Source: Cyclobacteriaceae bacterium
GTDB lineage: Bacteria; Bacteroidota; Bacteroidia; Cytophagales; Cyclobacteriaceae
NCBI GenBank assembly: GCA_016787725.1
Contig: JAEUTZ010000017.1
Span: 124,001-188,000, forward strand
DNA: 64,000 nt
Reading direction: 5' to 3'
The position numbers and the translations under genes were made by a program. The notes under the pieces were generated by a model. That model ran no database searches. It was not told the origin of the DNA and saw only the letters and a list, made by a program, of their open reading frames with translations. Positions 55,859-64,000 of the stretch are shown piece after piece. Position 1 is the stretch's first letter, and every line of letters begins with the position of its first letter.

Positions 55859-58298
55859 TTGACTTTTGCTTTGACATGGCCAACATCAGACGAGCCGACT
55901 CAAGGGCTTGCTTGACTTGCATTTGAGCTACACGGCTTCGTTCTTTTTCCAACTCAGTGTTTATTTTCAATTCATCTTCCTCCGGGATATTGCTATCCTT
56001 TTTACTATTGAGTTGAAGTATTGCATGGTATCCTATCCAAACTTTGTAATTAGTTTCAAAAAACTTGTAAAGCAATGGTTCTTCCCTTTTCAATTTCTCA
56101 ATCATATTATAAAAAGGTGTAAAGACTGTGGAGTACCATACAATGGTTTTACTGCCCATACTTTGGGGATTATATGCAACGGTGCTCACATTATCAGACT
56201 CAGAAGTGCAGTTAGGCCACACCTGATTCCATTTGTCTGAATTATCATCGGGGTTAATTGGCAAGACCTCAAAATCTGGAATAAATCCCTTTTCTTCTTT
56301 TGCGGGCTTCTCTTTTGGTAAAATTATCTCATACATTATCGAGGCTTTTAGTTGATCACCATTCGGTTTTGTAAGAGTTACGACCACCTCTCCGATATCG
56401 CCCACTTTGGCATTCTCCACAGTTTTCAATCTCCATTTTGTTCGCCCTCCATGTAGGGGAAAGTGAGAGGCAATATCTAAAGATTCAGGTTCTATCTTCA
56501 ATCGTATGTCCTTTTCAAATTGCGAGTCAGCATCCGTTTCAACTTGGATGAGTGCAGTCCCGTTCAACCGAACTCTCAATTCAGATTTTGGAGAAACGAT
56601 TTCGAACCGTGTGACTTCAGGGAAAGGCAAAGTTTGAAGAGGTGGAAGCGGTTCGGGCCCAGGCCCCGGAGGTTTGGGGTCAGGGCGGTCGATTGGTTCA
56701 CCCAATCCGCCCGGTCTTGTAACATCGCCCTGAGCACTCGGTTCAAAACCGGCTTCTTGCAGCAATTTTACAATTTGTTTTTTGACTTCATCATCGGTAG
56801 TTTCAGTCACTTCTTTAATAGCCTTTTCTACCAACTCGTTCTCAATTTTTAATAGTTCAGAATCCTCGCTTAAGATTCTCCTAACCTCTTGTTTAATGCT
56901 TTCGAGTACGTCTCCATCTTTTAGACTCTCACGATTAGTTGTAAACAATTTTCTTTTTGTGTCCATCGGAGCCTCTGTCGCATCAATGTGAATAACTAAA
57001 TGCTTGGAAACCGAATCCAACGAGAGATCCTTCATCAGCTGACTTGCGGTCAATTCCCCTTGATTTTGACCGTTAACAGTTAGAACTGCGAGATGTCTAG
57101 TCTGCACAAACAGCGCGTTAGAATATTCACGTAAAGAGTAATACTCTTCACCTGTCTTCTTATTTTTCTTTTTTCGTTCATTAAACACAACCCAATACTC
57201 TACTTTTATGCAGGTACTAACCGCTCCGTGCGGTTTGATGTATGTTATCGGTCTATATAATTTTACTGATGTGTTGGAGTTATCCAACTCCTCTTCGGAG
57301 AGTGCTACTAATTTCATCAACCGATTTCTACTCCCCCCTACAATTTGCTGATTTACTTTGTTGTCCCGTAGGTCAATGATTTGAAATGGTATTAACGGAT
57401 CGAAGAGGGAGCAATGCAGATAATGATAAAGATTTCCTTCTGATGGACTTATGTCTTTGTGGATATTTGTAAGTCGAAATGAATAGTGACGTACGAGGGT
57501 ACCTCTCCTAATTTCATTAATTCTTAACTTTTCAATTCCAGGATAAGTAATGACCGGTTCATTAGATTTAAAAGATGGGGTGACTATTTCACCTTTTCCA
57601 TCCTTGATAGCTAAATAGGCATAACAATTCTCTTTGTATTCCTCGCCTAGATGAATCTCTTTAATTACAGTAAATGAAATTATCTCGGGGTTTTCATGGT
57701 GTCGCGAAAAAATAAAAACGTAATCACTGAAGGCCAGTGTTGATGACCCTCCTTGTCCAAATGCTCCAATCAGAAATTTTTTGGTGATTTTATTTCCCTC
57801 TTGCAAACTAAGGATTGTTGATGGGAATTTCTCTGGAGTAATACCAATCCCAAAGTCAATTACGTCAATCGTAGGAGCTTCACGTGTATCTGATGGATTG
57901 ATTACCACTCCGACCTTTCTGTCAAACCCTCCCCCGCCATAATTCCAGTTGAATAGACCAGATTCAGAGGTACTATAGGGTCTACCAAACCATTCATTAA
58001 CAGCTGCCTGAGGACTTAATGGTTTCGATGCAGCTTTGCTAGAGTGATCTTCCAAAACCGCATCTATCGCGTTGGTGATTCGCTCCGTCAAACTTCTTCC
58101 AGGTTTACTAGCCAACCCTATAGTAGAATAATTACTTGTCTTGTTTCCGTATGGTTGCCAAAAAAGACCCAGACCAATTGGATTTGATAAGCCCACATCT
58201 TTGTGATCACCAATCTCATGGAGTACGTCCATTATCTGCTTTGGAGTAGTTGTTGGGAGTAACCTATTAAAAAGGTCTTGAGCTGAATTAATAGCCAT
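55851..58298 (-). CDS. Large GHKL-type ATPase (MutL/MORC/Hsp90-like)
   Basis: An 815-residue protein with a GHKL ATPase domain in the first 220 residues: N-box ERITNAIDAVLED (Glu72, Asn76), G1 box DFGIG (148-152) and G2 box GAFGQGG (178-184). An S5-like transducer region probably follows (to about 480). A helical part, a Pro-rich linker (about 540-570: PDPKPPGPGPEPLPPL) and an Ig-like beta-sandwich (about 575-690) come next, and the C-terminus is helical and charged. No nuclease motif was recognised. Prokaryotic MutL/MORC-like GHKL ATPases linked to restriction-modification are known; this one faces a methyltransferase. It is the last gene of a three-gene minus-strand operon. Confidence 0.8.
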   Translation of the reverse strand: MAINSAQDLFNRLLPTTTPKQIMDVLHEIGDHKDVGLSNPIGLGLFWQPYGNKTSNYSTIGLASKPGRSLTERITNAIDAVLEDHSSKAASKPLSPQAAVNEWFGRPYSTSESGLFNWNYGGGGFDRKVGVVINPSDTREAPTIDVIDFGIGITPEKFPSTILSLQEGNKITKKFLIGAFGQGGSSTLAFSDYVFIFSRHHENPEIISFTVIKEIHLGEEYKENCYAYLAIKDGKGEIVTPSFKSNEPVITYPGIEKLRINEIRRGTLVRHYSFRLTNIHKDISPSEGNLYHYLHCSLFDPLIPFQIIDLRDNKVNQQIVGGSRNRLMKLVALSEEELDNSNTSVKLYRPITYIKPHGAVSTCIKVEYWVVFNERKKKNKKTGEEYYSLREYSNALFVQTRHLAVLTVNGQNQGELTASQLMKDLSLDSVSKHLVIHIDATEAPMDTKRKLFTTNRESLKDGDVLESIKQEVRRILSEDSELLKIENELVEKAIKEVTETTDDEVKKQIVKLLQEAGFEPSAQGDVTRPGGLGEPIDRPDPKPPGPGPEPLPPLQTLPFPEVTRFEIVSPKSELRVRLNGTALIQVETDADSQFEKDIRLKIEPESLDIASHFPLHGGRTKWRLKTVENAKVGDIGEVVVTLTKPNGDQLKASIMYEIILPKEKPAKEEKGFIPDFEVLPINPDDNSDKWNQVWPNCTSESDNVSTVAYNPQSMGSKTIVWYSTVFTPFYNMIEKLKREEPLLYKFFETNYKVWIGYHAILQLNSKKDSNIPEEDELKINTELEKERSRVAQMQVKQALESARLMLAMSKQKSTT

Positions 58299-58334
58299 CT
58301 TAGTTGTAATTAATTTTTCTTATTAGAGTTAAAG

Positions 58335-58514
58335 TCAAGAAGTCAAATGAGCCTGAGGTGCTCGCTTGACAATCCGTTGAGAGATTTTCCTACGCGAGGC
58401 TTTTAACATTAAATACAACTCTTTGAGAGTTATGTCAGGTAACTTATCCAAATGGTCAAATACATTTTCCTTTTCATTCACTACATGATTCGTGTTTTCT
58501 GCTATTAGTGCCAT
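58335..58514 (-). CDS. Small protein (59 residues) in the ATPase operon
   Basis: Reading MALIAENTNHVVNEKENVFD, then HLDKLPDITLKELYLMLKAS and RRKISQRIVKRAPQAHLTS. The first half is acidic, the second strongly basic and probably helical. It lies 9 nt after the upstream 76-residue gene and 36 nt before the ATPase start, all in one direction, which is the main argument that it is real. No family recognised. Confidence 0.5.
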   Translation of the reverse strand: MALIAENTNHVVNEKENVFDHLDKLPDITLKELYLMLKASRRKISQRIVKRAPQAHLTS

Positions 58515-58523
58515 ATGTACACA

Positions 58524-58754
58524 TTAGAATTTAAATTCAGACTTATTTTGCTTGCTCAATTGACCAGAAAATTCTGTCTCCACATCATTCAATTTATCCC
58601 TAAGCACTTTAATCATTTTCCTAACATCGCTTTCGTCATATTCATAGTTATTCCTATTAGCGCATTTTGATAAACTTGAAAGGGTTCGTATTAACCTGTT
58701 AACTCTGTTTCCAGCAACTTTTTCAAACCGTTTTCTCCTACTATTCTTTTCCAT
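58524..58754 (-). CDS. Small basic protein (76 residues), first gene of the ATPase operon
   Basis: The sequence MEKNSRRKRFEKVAGNRVNR, LIRTLSSLSKCANRNNYEY and DESDVRKMIKVLRDKLNDVE is helical and basic at the start. The RxxRLIRTL..KCANRxNYEY pattern recalls small proteins found in restriction-modification or mobile contexts, but this is from memory and unproven. It begins the minus-strand operon that ends in the GHKL ATPase. Confidence 0.6.
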   Translation of the reverse strand: MEKNSRRKRFEKVAGNRVNRLIRTLSSLSKCANRNNYEYDESDVRKMIKVLRDKLNDVETEFSGQLSKQNKSEFKF

Positions 58755-58824
58755 TGATATTTGCAGTTAATTTCTTTACGCAAAATGGACAATAATAGTT
58801 CATATTACCCACTACATTTTACAA

Positions 58825-58849
58825 TTATAGTGTGTATTCCGCACTATAA
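58825..58849. promoter_or_regulatory. Inverted repeat, possible operator of the ATPase operon
   Basis: TTATAGTG (58825-58832) and CACTATAA (58842-58849) form a perfect 8-bp inverted repeat around a 9-nt centre, about 70 nt upstream of the 58754 start. Its spacing suits a dimeric repressor such as the small HTH protein, although it differs from the TTTGATTAA repeats. Confidence 0.45.
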
Positions 58850-58997
58850 ATATTATCTCATGAATCTATAATTATTTAATTATCAGATATTTATATCAAA
58901 AATGGTGGGAATATATTAATTGAGAATATTTTTTGAATATGTACTGGTAGTAGATCGTATCAAGTCGGAATCACCGCTTGCATCGCCACACATTGTG

Positions 58998-59070
58998 CAG
59001 GCCACAAATGCCAACGCTAAGACCAAAGCCTACCCAAAGAGTGTCGCTGCCCCAGCCCGGTGTGAAGAGG
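58998..59070. repeat. Degenerate intergenic repeat, copy 2
   Basis: CAGGCCACAAATGCC, ACCAAAGCC and CCCAAAGAGTGTCGCTGCCC are shared in order, with changes, with copies near 53001 and 62437. Non-coding; see the matching copies. Confidence 0.5.
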
Positions 59071-59203
59071 GAAGATTGGGAATTGAATGCCTGCGCTAAA
59101 AAACTTTCTATGGAAATTGGGTAGGCCCGGATGCTAAAGCTACTTAACATAACGCAATGCCATTATTTAACTCAATTCAGCTTCCAACCCAGCACCCTTG
59201 ATG

Positions 59204-60844
59204 TTATTTTTTTGAAAACATAGCATCCATCAGCACCCACGAATCCGGATCGAGAATAACTTTGTCAGGTTCCGCATCGGTAGCTATTTTCAACACAGCG
59301 GTTCTATCATTCAACAGAAGGGTATGCATGATCGGCTGTTCACGATCGGAATAGTAAACTGCAACCTGAACCGGCATTTTGAACAGACTTCCATCCTTTT
59401 GAATTTGCTTAAGTGAAACCGTTACCTCGTTATTCTTTTTACTGTACTGCCAGGTTCCGCTAATCTGAAGCGCACCGCTTTTATAGAGCCATTGATCAAA
59501 GAAGTCTTTTAAGTCTAATCCGGACGCCAGTTCCATTTCTTCTCTGAAATCATCGGTTGTGGCATTCCGATTCTGGTATTTGTGATAGTAGGCCCTGATG
59601 CCTTTCCAGAAATTCTCTGTACCCATTACGCCTCGCAGCATGTGCAGAATCCAGCTCCCTTTCTGGTACGTGTGCGAGCTGGTAACCAGATTCATATCGT
59701 TCAGATGATCATGTACAATTCTGTAGTTCGGATTTTTCAGATGAAAGGCGTCAACGGTTTTTTTACTGGATGCCAACCCTTTCATGAACGCTTCTTTTCC
59801 GTATTCGTGTTCAATAAATAGCAAGGTGAAGTAGGTGGCAAATCCTTCGCTAAGCCATACATCATCCCAGTCGTATTCGGTGACGGCATTGCCAAACCAT
59901 TGGTGTGCTATTTCATGGATCACCACATTGCGCCATCGCTCGTTTCTGTCGCCTACAACCGAGTTTTCGCTATACAGAATAGCCGATGCGGCCTCCATCC
60001 CACCGCTTACGCTATTCGATTGAATATTGGCAAGCTTTTCATATGCGAAGGGGCCGATCTGATCCGAATAATAAGCGAGCACTTTTTTGGTTGGTTCTGC
60101 AAAGTCATAAAAACCTTTGTCCCTGTCCTGATAGTAAACCCAGGTTTCAATCGACTTGTTGTCGAACTGATCTACATAGTGTACCGCAAAGCGGGCTACA
60201 CCCAGCACATACAGCCAAGTGGCAATGGGCACACCCTGCCGCCAGTGTGTGATCCGGGTTCCATTGGCCTGATCGGTTTCTTCCACTTTCAAACCGTTGG
60301 ATACTACCTGGTAATGGGCTGGTGCGGTCACCATAAATTCGCACGTGGCTTTGTCATACGGATGGTCTACCATGGGCAGCCAGTTCCTTCCTTTGTCGGG
60401 CCAATTATCGCTGAAAAAAGTGCGGTCGCCATATTTATTATTCCCGATTTTAAGGCCACCGGCAGGTATACCCGTATAGGTGATGGTGTAGCGGCTTCGT
60501 TGCTGCGCAACGGATGGTGCCGGTAATGTGATGAGAAGCACATCATTTTCATGGACAAACTTTAATGCGTTGCCATTGGAGGTGACTGTGCTGACCGTCA
60601 TGCCCTTGTTACCTGACTTTTCACTTGTTTTCACCAGGTCGAGCCGCAATACGGTCACGCCCGCTCCTGTGTATTGCACGTCCAAAGTGGCCTCGCATTT
60701 AATTAGGTCTGTTTGGTCCGACAATTCAATCCGGAACGCATAATGCTGTAGGTCGATGTTGGGGTTCTTCGGGTAATTGTCTGCAAATGAAAATGAACAG
60801 AAAAGCAGGACGCAAGCCAGTAAGCACGTAAAAGGTTTAACCAT
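59204..60844 (-). CDS. M1-family aminopeptidase, secreted
   Basis: A 546-residue zinc aminopeptidase with a signal peptide (MVKPFTCLLACVLLFCSFSFA). The zinc site is HEIAHQWFGNAVTEYDWDDV followed by WLSEGFATY (HEXXH with Glu 18 residues on). The exopeptidase motif is GGMEAAS, where most M1 enzymes have GxMEN, so N is replaced by A. The N-terminal beta-domain, catalytic domain and a short C-terminal region are present; the large ERAP-type C-terminal domain is absent. The frame extends 57 nt further upstream, but that would overlap the M24 gene; ATG 60844, 13 nt after its stop, is preferred. Confidence 0.9.
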   Translation of the reverse strand: MVKPFTCLLACVLLFCSFSFADNYPKNPNIDLQHYAFRIELSDQTDLIKCEATLDVQYTGAGVTVLRLDLVKTSEKSGNKGMTVSTVTSNGNALKFVHENDVLLITLPAPSVAQQRSRYTITYTGIPAGGLKIGNNKYGDRTFFSDNWPDKGRNWLPMVDHPYDKATCEFMVTAPAHYQVVSNGLKVEETDQANGTRITHWRQGVPIATWLYVLGVARFAVHYVDQFDNKSIETWVYYQDRDKGFYDFAEPTKKVLAYYSDQIGPFAYEKLANIQSNSVSGGMEAASAILYSENSVVGDRNERWRNVVIHEIAHQWFGNAVTEYDWDDVWLSEGFATYFTLLFIEHEYGKEAFMKGLASSKKTVDAFHLKNPNYRIVHDHLNDMNLVTSSHTYQKGSWILHMLRGVMGTENFWKGIRAYYHKYQNRNATTDDFREEMELASGLDLKDFFDQWLYKSGALQISGTWQYSKKNNEVTVSLKQIQKDGSLFKMPVQVAVYYSDREQPIMHTLLLNDRTAVLKIATDAEPDKVILDPDSWVLMDAMFSKK

Positions 60845-60857
60845 GATCAATTCGAAG

Positions 60858-62312
60858 TTATTTGGATTTAAACGGGAGATCAACAGCCGGACGAAATTCA
60901 ATCAATCCCTTTTCATTAATGGTTCGCTCTACATCCTCGATGCGTGAAGGCACAAAGGCACTGAGATTTTCCACGCCATCGGCAGTAACCAGGGCCATGT
61001 CTTCAATGCGGATGTACAGGCGTTCTTCATGAATCCAGATCATCGGGTCGATGGTAAAGACCATTCCGGGTTGGAGGGCCACACCATGCACGCGACCTAC
61101 ATCATGCACCGCCATGCCCACCGGATGTTGAAAGTGACCGCGAAATTTCAATCCTTCCTCAACGGCTTTAAGGTGAGCAGGCTTCACAAACTTTTTGCCT
61201 TCGAGGTACTGCTTCATGTCGGCAGCTGCCTTGTCTAGCACCTCATTGGACGTAATACCGGGCTTGATGTACCTGAAAAGTGCATCGCGATAGGCCACGA
61301 TGAAATTATACAACTCCCTTTGCTCAGCGGTAAACTTTCCATTAACAGGCCATAGGCGTGTCACATCGCTGGTGTAATAATGATAATCGGGTGCATAGTC
61401 CATCAGCACAAGGTCACCGGCTTTCAATACATCGGTCTTGTGAAAGTAGTGCCCCATATAGGCATTGGTGCCACCCCCGATAATGGAGGCATAGCCATCT
61501 CCGCGCGAGCCATAAAGATGAAAGATGTATTTGGCTGCTGCATCCAGTTGGTATTCGTACACACCCGGCAGGGTTGAACGCATGGCCTCGATAATTCCCA
61601 GACCTGCAATGTGTGTAGCCTTTCGAATCAGTTCTATTTCTTTGGGGCTCTTGATCAGCCGCATGGCATCCAGTGTGGGTGACAGATCGCGGATTTCGAA
61701 CTGCGGAAAACGTTCCTTTATTTTTTGAACAAACATGGCTTCGCGCGAAGGACGTCCGTCCCACGGGTCGGCTGCAGCCCGTGCCTGGGCAAAGAGCAAT
61801 TCATCGCGGCTGTCGTTTCCGTTTTCTGCCGGACTTAGTTCGGTGTATAAAACCGGAGCCGGTGGCCGAATCAGCCCGGTGCTCACCAGGTCGGCTGAAA
61901 GAAACTCAACTCCCTTCACACGATGAACGCCCGTTAACTGCACAATCCACTCTCCGTCTTCAGCCGACAACACCTTTCCTTCATTACTTTCGCGCCCTTC
62001 GTTGCGATGTGGCAAATACAACGTGGCCTGTTTTGTCCGCCCATTAAGCAACAGATAGGCATGTGCCGATTCAATCCCGGTAAGGTAGTAGAATGTGTTC
62101 GACTGCCGGAACACACTAAACCCGGGCAGACCACTGGCACCCTGAATGAGGGCGATGGCCTCATTGCCGATACTCTCCATGATCCGGCCCCTTCGTGAAG
62201 CCAATTCTTCTTTTGAAAAATCGCTTTGGTAATGATGCTTTTCCTGAGCAAAAGTACAGACGAGTGCGAACAGCAATAGCGCACATGCTGCGAAGGTTTT
62301 TATGGATTTCAT
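60858..62312 (-). CDS. M24B-family Xaa-Pro aminopeptidase, secreted
   Basis: A 484-residue metallopeptidase with a signal peptide (ending CTFAQ), acting on N-termini before proline. The N-terminal creatinase-like domain (about 25-180) is followed by the pita-bread fold. Metal ligands: Asp in VLMDYAPDY and TSDVTRLW, His in RGHFQHPVGMAVHD, then FTIDPMIWI where the usual TxEPG Glu is Asp, and Glu in YIRIEDMALVT. It sits upstream of the M1 gene on the same strand, so the pair can strip peptides in the periplasm. Confidence 0.92.
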   Translation of the reverse strand: MKSIKTFAACALLLFALVCTFAQEKHHYQSDFSKEELASRRGRIMESIGNEAIALIQGASGLPGFSVFRQSNTFYYLTGIESAHAYLLLNGRTKQATLYLPHRNEGRESNEGKVLSAEDGEWIVQLTGVHRVKGVEFLSADLVSTGLIRPPAPVLYTELSPAENGNDSRDELLFAQARAAADPWDGRPSREAMFVQKIKERFPQFEIRDLSPTLDAMRLIKSPKEIELIRKATHIAGLGIIEAMRSTLPGVYEYQLDAAAKYIFHLYGSRGDGYASIIGGGTNAYMGHYFHKTDVLKAGDLVLMDYAPDYHYYTSDVTRLWPVNGKFTAEQRELYNFIVAYRDALFRYIKPGITSNEVLDKAAADMKQYLEGKKFVKPAHLKAVEEGLKFRGHFQHPVGMAVHDVGRVHGVALQPGMVFTIDPMIWIHEERLYIRIEDMALVTADGVENLSAFVPSRIEDVERTINEKGLIEFRPAVDLPFKSK

Positions 62313-62436
62313 TAGAATAATTTGTTGGCTTAATTAATTACTTACTATTTGTCAGATAATTTGTAATCGAAAAATAGGCAATTGACCAGACAAATGGAGG
62401 TAGAGGCTTCAATTTTCGGGCGGCAGCAATACCCAT

Positions 62437-62520
62437 TGTCGGGCCGCACTCTCTACCCACTGGCCAAAGCTTCCAAAGAGTGTTGCTGACCCTACCTTCG
62501 GTGAAGGGTAGGGAGCACAG
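62437..62520. repeat. Degenerate intergenic repeat, copy 3, with hairpin
   Basis: CATTGTCGGGCCGCACTC, GGCCAAAGC and CCAAAGAGTGTTGCTGACCC match copy 2 in order. It ends in a hairpin, CCCTACCTTC with GAAGGGTAGGG around GGT. The whole stretch 62313-62784 has no gene; otherwise only a TACTTAAACATG motif (62697-62708) was noted. Confidence 0.55.
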
Positions 62521-62784
62521 TAACATAATTTACTGGCGGGTGTTTTGAAAAATATTCCCGGCATCGCGACCTATCCGATAACCAACAACACCTCTTCGTG
62601 GAGGGCAGTATTCCCAGGATCAAATGATGACATCACTCATTGTTTAAGCGTTTAGCCCGGTGAGCTGGTGTTTCATCTGTGTACCTGCTTTAAGACTACT
62701 TAAACATGTCTTGCACGCGACAAGTTTTGGTAAACTTTATAGATACCATACTGGTTGTATAGGTTGAAACCTCGACCCAAATCA

Positions 62785-63456
62785 ATGAAACTATCCATCA
62801 TTTCCCTTTTCTTGTTGCTCGCAATTACCTCATTTTCACAGGAAAACGGTCCCTCTAATTACGTTGATTTCACCGGAGCCCTTGGCAAGAATCAGGGTAG
62901 TGTTTCAGTTGATTACTTTCATTTGTGGAAAGCAGGTAAAGCCAAAAAGGTTGAAATAGGCTTGGGTGGTCGGTTTACCTCCTACTTCGGCAGTTCACAA
63001 TACTATTCATCTGCCCCAGCCAGCCTGGCTGCCGATGAAAGCAAATCTGACTCATTGTTATTACCAATTACTCAGGTTAATGCACTAAACCTTGCCATTC
63101 ACCTGGGCTATAGGTTATCTGCCAAGGTTGGCTTAGGATTTAACATTGATGCCATTGGATTCTCGTTTGGGGGAAAACAAGCCGGATCTTACATTAACAA
63201 CAATCAAGGATTAGCCGCTTCAGCCAAGCCAACTGCATTCAATATACTCTTGGTTGGCAACAACGATCAGGGCAGTCTGAATTCTGAATTTTACCTACGC
63301 TATTTTGTTAAAGAAGATCTCGCTATTAAGCTGGCGTATCAATACTTGTTTACTGAATACACAACGGATACGGAGGTCCAACAACTGCCTGAAGTCAACG
63401 ACCGATTTCGTAATAAAGCAAGTTTATTCAGTCTGGGCATAACTAAACAATTTTAA
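62785..63456 (+). CDS. Predicted outer-membrane beta-barrel protein
   Basis: A 223-residue protein with a signal peptide (MKLSIISLFLLLAITSFSQ). The body (VDFTGALGKNQGSVSVDYFH, KKVEIGLGGRFTSYFGS, LNLAIHLGYRLSAKVGLGFN, LNSEFYLRYFVKEDLAIKLA, LFSLGITKQF) has the strand pattern and terminal Phe of an outer-membrane barrel. ATG 62785 gives the signal peptide; an ATG ten codons earlier adds an unlikely MYRLKPRPKS. Two nt separate it from the DM13 gene, so they are likely one operon with the YceI gene. Confidence 0.75.
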   Translation: MKLSIISLFLLLAITSFSQENGPSNYVDFTGALGKNQGSVSVDYFHLWKAGKAKKVEIGLGGRFTSYFGSSQYYSSAPASLAADESKSDSLLLPITQVNALNLAIHLGYRLSAKVGLGFNIDAIGFSFGGKQAGSYINNNQGLAASAKPTAFNILLVGNNDQGSLNSEFYLRYFVKEDLAIKLAYQYLFTEYTTDTEVQQLPEVNDRFRNKASLFSLGITKQF

Positions 63457-63458
63457 TC

Positions 63459-63878
63459 ATGAAGAAATTAATGATGCTTTTGGTAATCGGAGCAGCGATG
63501 AGTTGCGATGCGGATGAGGCCACGCCAACCAATCCGGTCAACGATGCCTTTGATGAATCGATGGCCACGTTGCTGCGTGAAGGAACATGGATGGGTAGTG
63601 GAAGTTACACTGTAAGTGGCGTAGCCCAGATCTATGACCACAATGGCAAAAAAGTTTTGTTGTTGAATAATTTCTCATCCAGCAACGGGCCCGATCTAAG
63701 GGTATATTTAAGCACCACTACGGGGGCTGCTTCGTTTGTCAATCTGGGAAAACTGAAGTCCACTAACGGTAAACAAACCTACTCAATACCGGACGGAACG
63801 GATATTGATCAATTCAAGTTTGTGCTCATTTGGTGTCAGCAATTTTCGGTGTTGTTTGGAAAAGCCGAAACTATGTAA
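63459..63878 (+). CDS. DM13-domain lipoprotein
   Basis: A 139-residue lipoprotein (leader ends AAMSC). The DM13 domain (about 40-138) shows GSYTVSGVAQIYDHNGKKVL, GPDLRVYLST, and the closing VLIWCQQFSVLFGKAE with the conserved Cys. DM13 is proposed to bind a redox cofactor or act in electron transfer. Followed after one nt by the YceI gene. Confidence 0.87.
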   Translation: MKKLMMLLVIGAAMSCDADEATPTNPVNDAFDESMATLLREGTWMGSGSYTVSGVAQIYDHNGKKVLLLNNFSSSNGPDLRVYLSTTTGAASFVNLGKLKSTNGKQTYSIPDGTDIDQFKFVLIWCQQFSVLFGKAETM

Positions 63879-63879
63879 C

Positions 63880-64000
63880 ATGCACTTGACCCTTACACTT
63901 TTATTATTCGTCCTTTGTTCTTCGGTAAATGCACAAGTGTACGCACCGGTCGATGCTAAGTCGAAAGTCAGTTTTAAAATCAAGAACTTTGGTGCAACAG
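63880..64000 (+). CDS. YceI-family periplasmic protein (3' partial)
   Basis: Only the first 40 residues lie in the window. A signal peptide (MHLTLTLLLFVLCSSVNAQ) is followed by YAPVDAKSKVSFKIKNFGAT, the start of the YceI/polyisoprenoid-binding domain (SxVxFxIKNxG pattern). The frame is open to the right edge. YceI proteins are small beta-barrels that bind long isoprenoids. ATG 63880 is 1 nt after the DM13 stop. Confidence 0.75.
   Translation, partial: MHLTLTLLLFVLCSSVNAQVYAPVDAKSKVSFKIKNFGAT

Larger units (their letters stand above)
58755..59203. other. AT-rich intergenic region at the right edge of the island
   Basis: About 450 bases without a gene. It contains an inverted repeat (58825-58849), a degenerate repeat of the 53001 type (58998-59070), and TACTTAACATAAC at 59141-59153. 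The promoter of the minus-strand operon must lie at its left end. Confidence 0.6.

Noticed and set aside
53001-59070. A complete mobile element carrying the defence island
   Set aside because: No integrase, transposase or clear terminal repeats were found; only degenerate repeats and a short motif at the borders.

Overview
The window reads as a chromosomal segment of a Bacteroidota bacterium, most likely of the Cytophagales. The evidence is two proteins ending in type IX secretion (T9SS) sorting domains, Bacteroidota-type promoter boxes (TAnnTTTG with an upstream TTG), a Lys-rich SWIB protein, many small outer-membrane beta-barrels and lipoproteins, and the long form of urocanate hydratase. 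Species cannot be named from the sequence alone.

Layout. 0-9 kb: the end of an OmpA-domain protein, a SWIB chromatin-like protein, a decayed methyltransferase, gamma-glutamyltransferase, a TetR regulator, a large secreted protein ending in a formylglycine-generating-enzyme-type domain, and a Tat-exported Gfo/Idh/MocA oxidoreductase. 9.2 kb: tRNA-Asp with a clear promoter and terminator. 10.8-11.8 kb: a REP-associated tyrosine transposase (RAYT) bracketed by its own REP hairpins in opposite orientations. 13-35 kb: housekeeping genes (accA, hutU, folC, trmB, rpe, gyrA) mixed with envelope genes (beta-barrels, an LpoB/COG3014 lipoprotein pair, a T9SS subtilase). 34.5-45.2 kb: ABC-F ATPase, DoxX plus a second Tat oxidoreductase, a small possibly stress-related group (eRF1-like protein, coiled-coil repeat protein, phospholipase D, DUF2267, HPF) and mannonate dehydratase.

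45.3-51.6 kb: five tightly coupled genes encode a lamin-tail lipoprotein, a DUF4956 membrane protein, a HlyD-type adaptor, a TolC-type channel and a T9SS-exported CotH-kinase protein. The three middle products could form an envelope-spanning conduit that lacks any recognisable pump, with surface LTD/CotH proteins as partners. This is one of the two most interesting parts of the window.

52.8-59.2 kb: an AT-rich accessory island. It holds an Abi/HEPN protein, hairpin elements, a possible structured RNA, and a restriction-modification-like module. The module has a small HTH regulator behind direct repeats 20 bp apart, an alpha-type DNA methyltransferase, and a convergent operon of two small proteins and an 815-residue GHKL ATPase. 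No nuclease domain was recognised. A TACTTAA(A)CATAAC motif recurs at the borders of these blocks. 59.2-64 kb: two secreted peptidases (M1 and M24), then a beta-barrel, a DM13 lipoprotein and the start of a YceI protein.

All calls come from reading the sequence and remembered family motifs; no searches or alignments were run.
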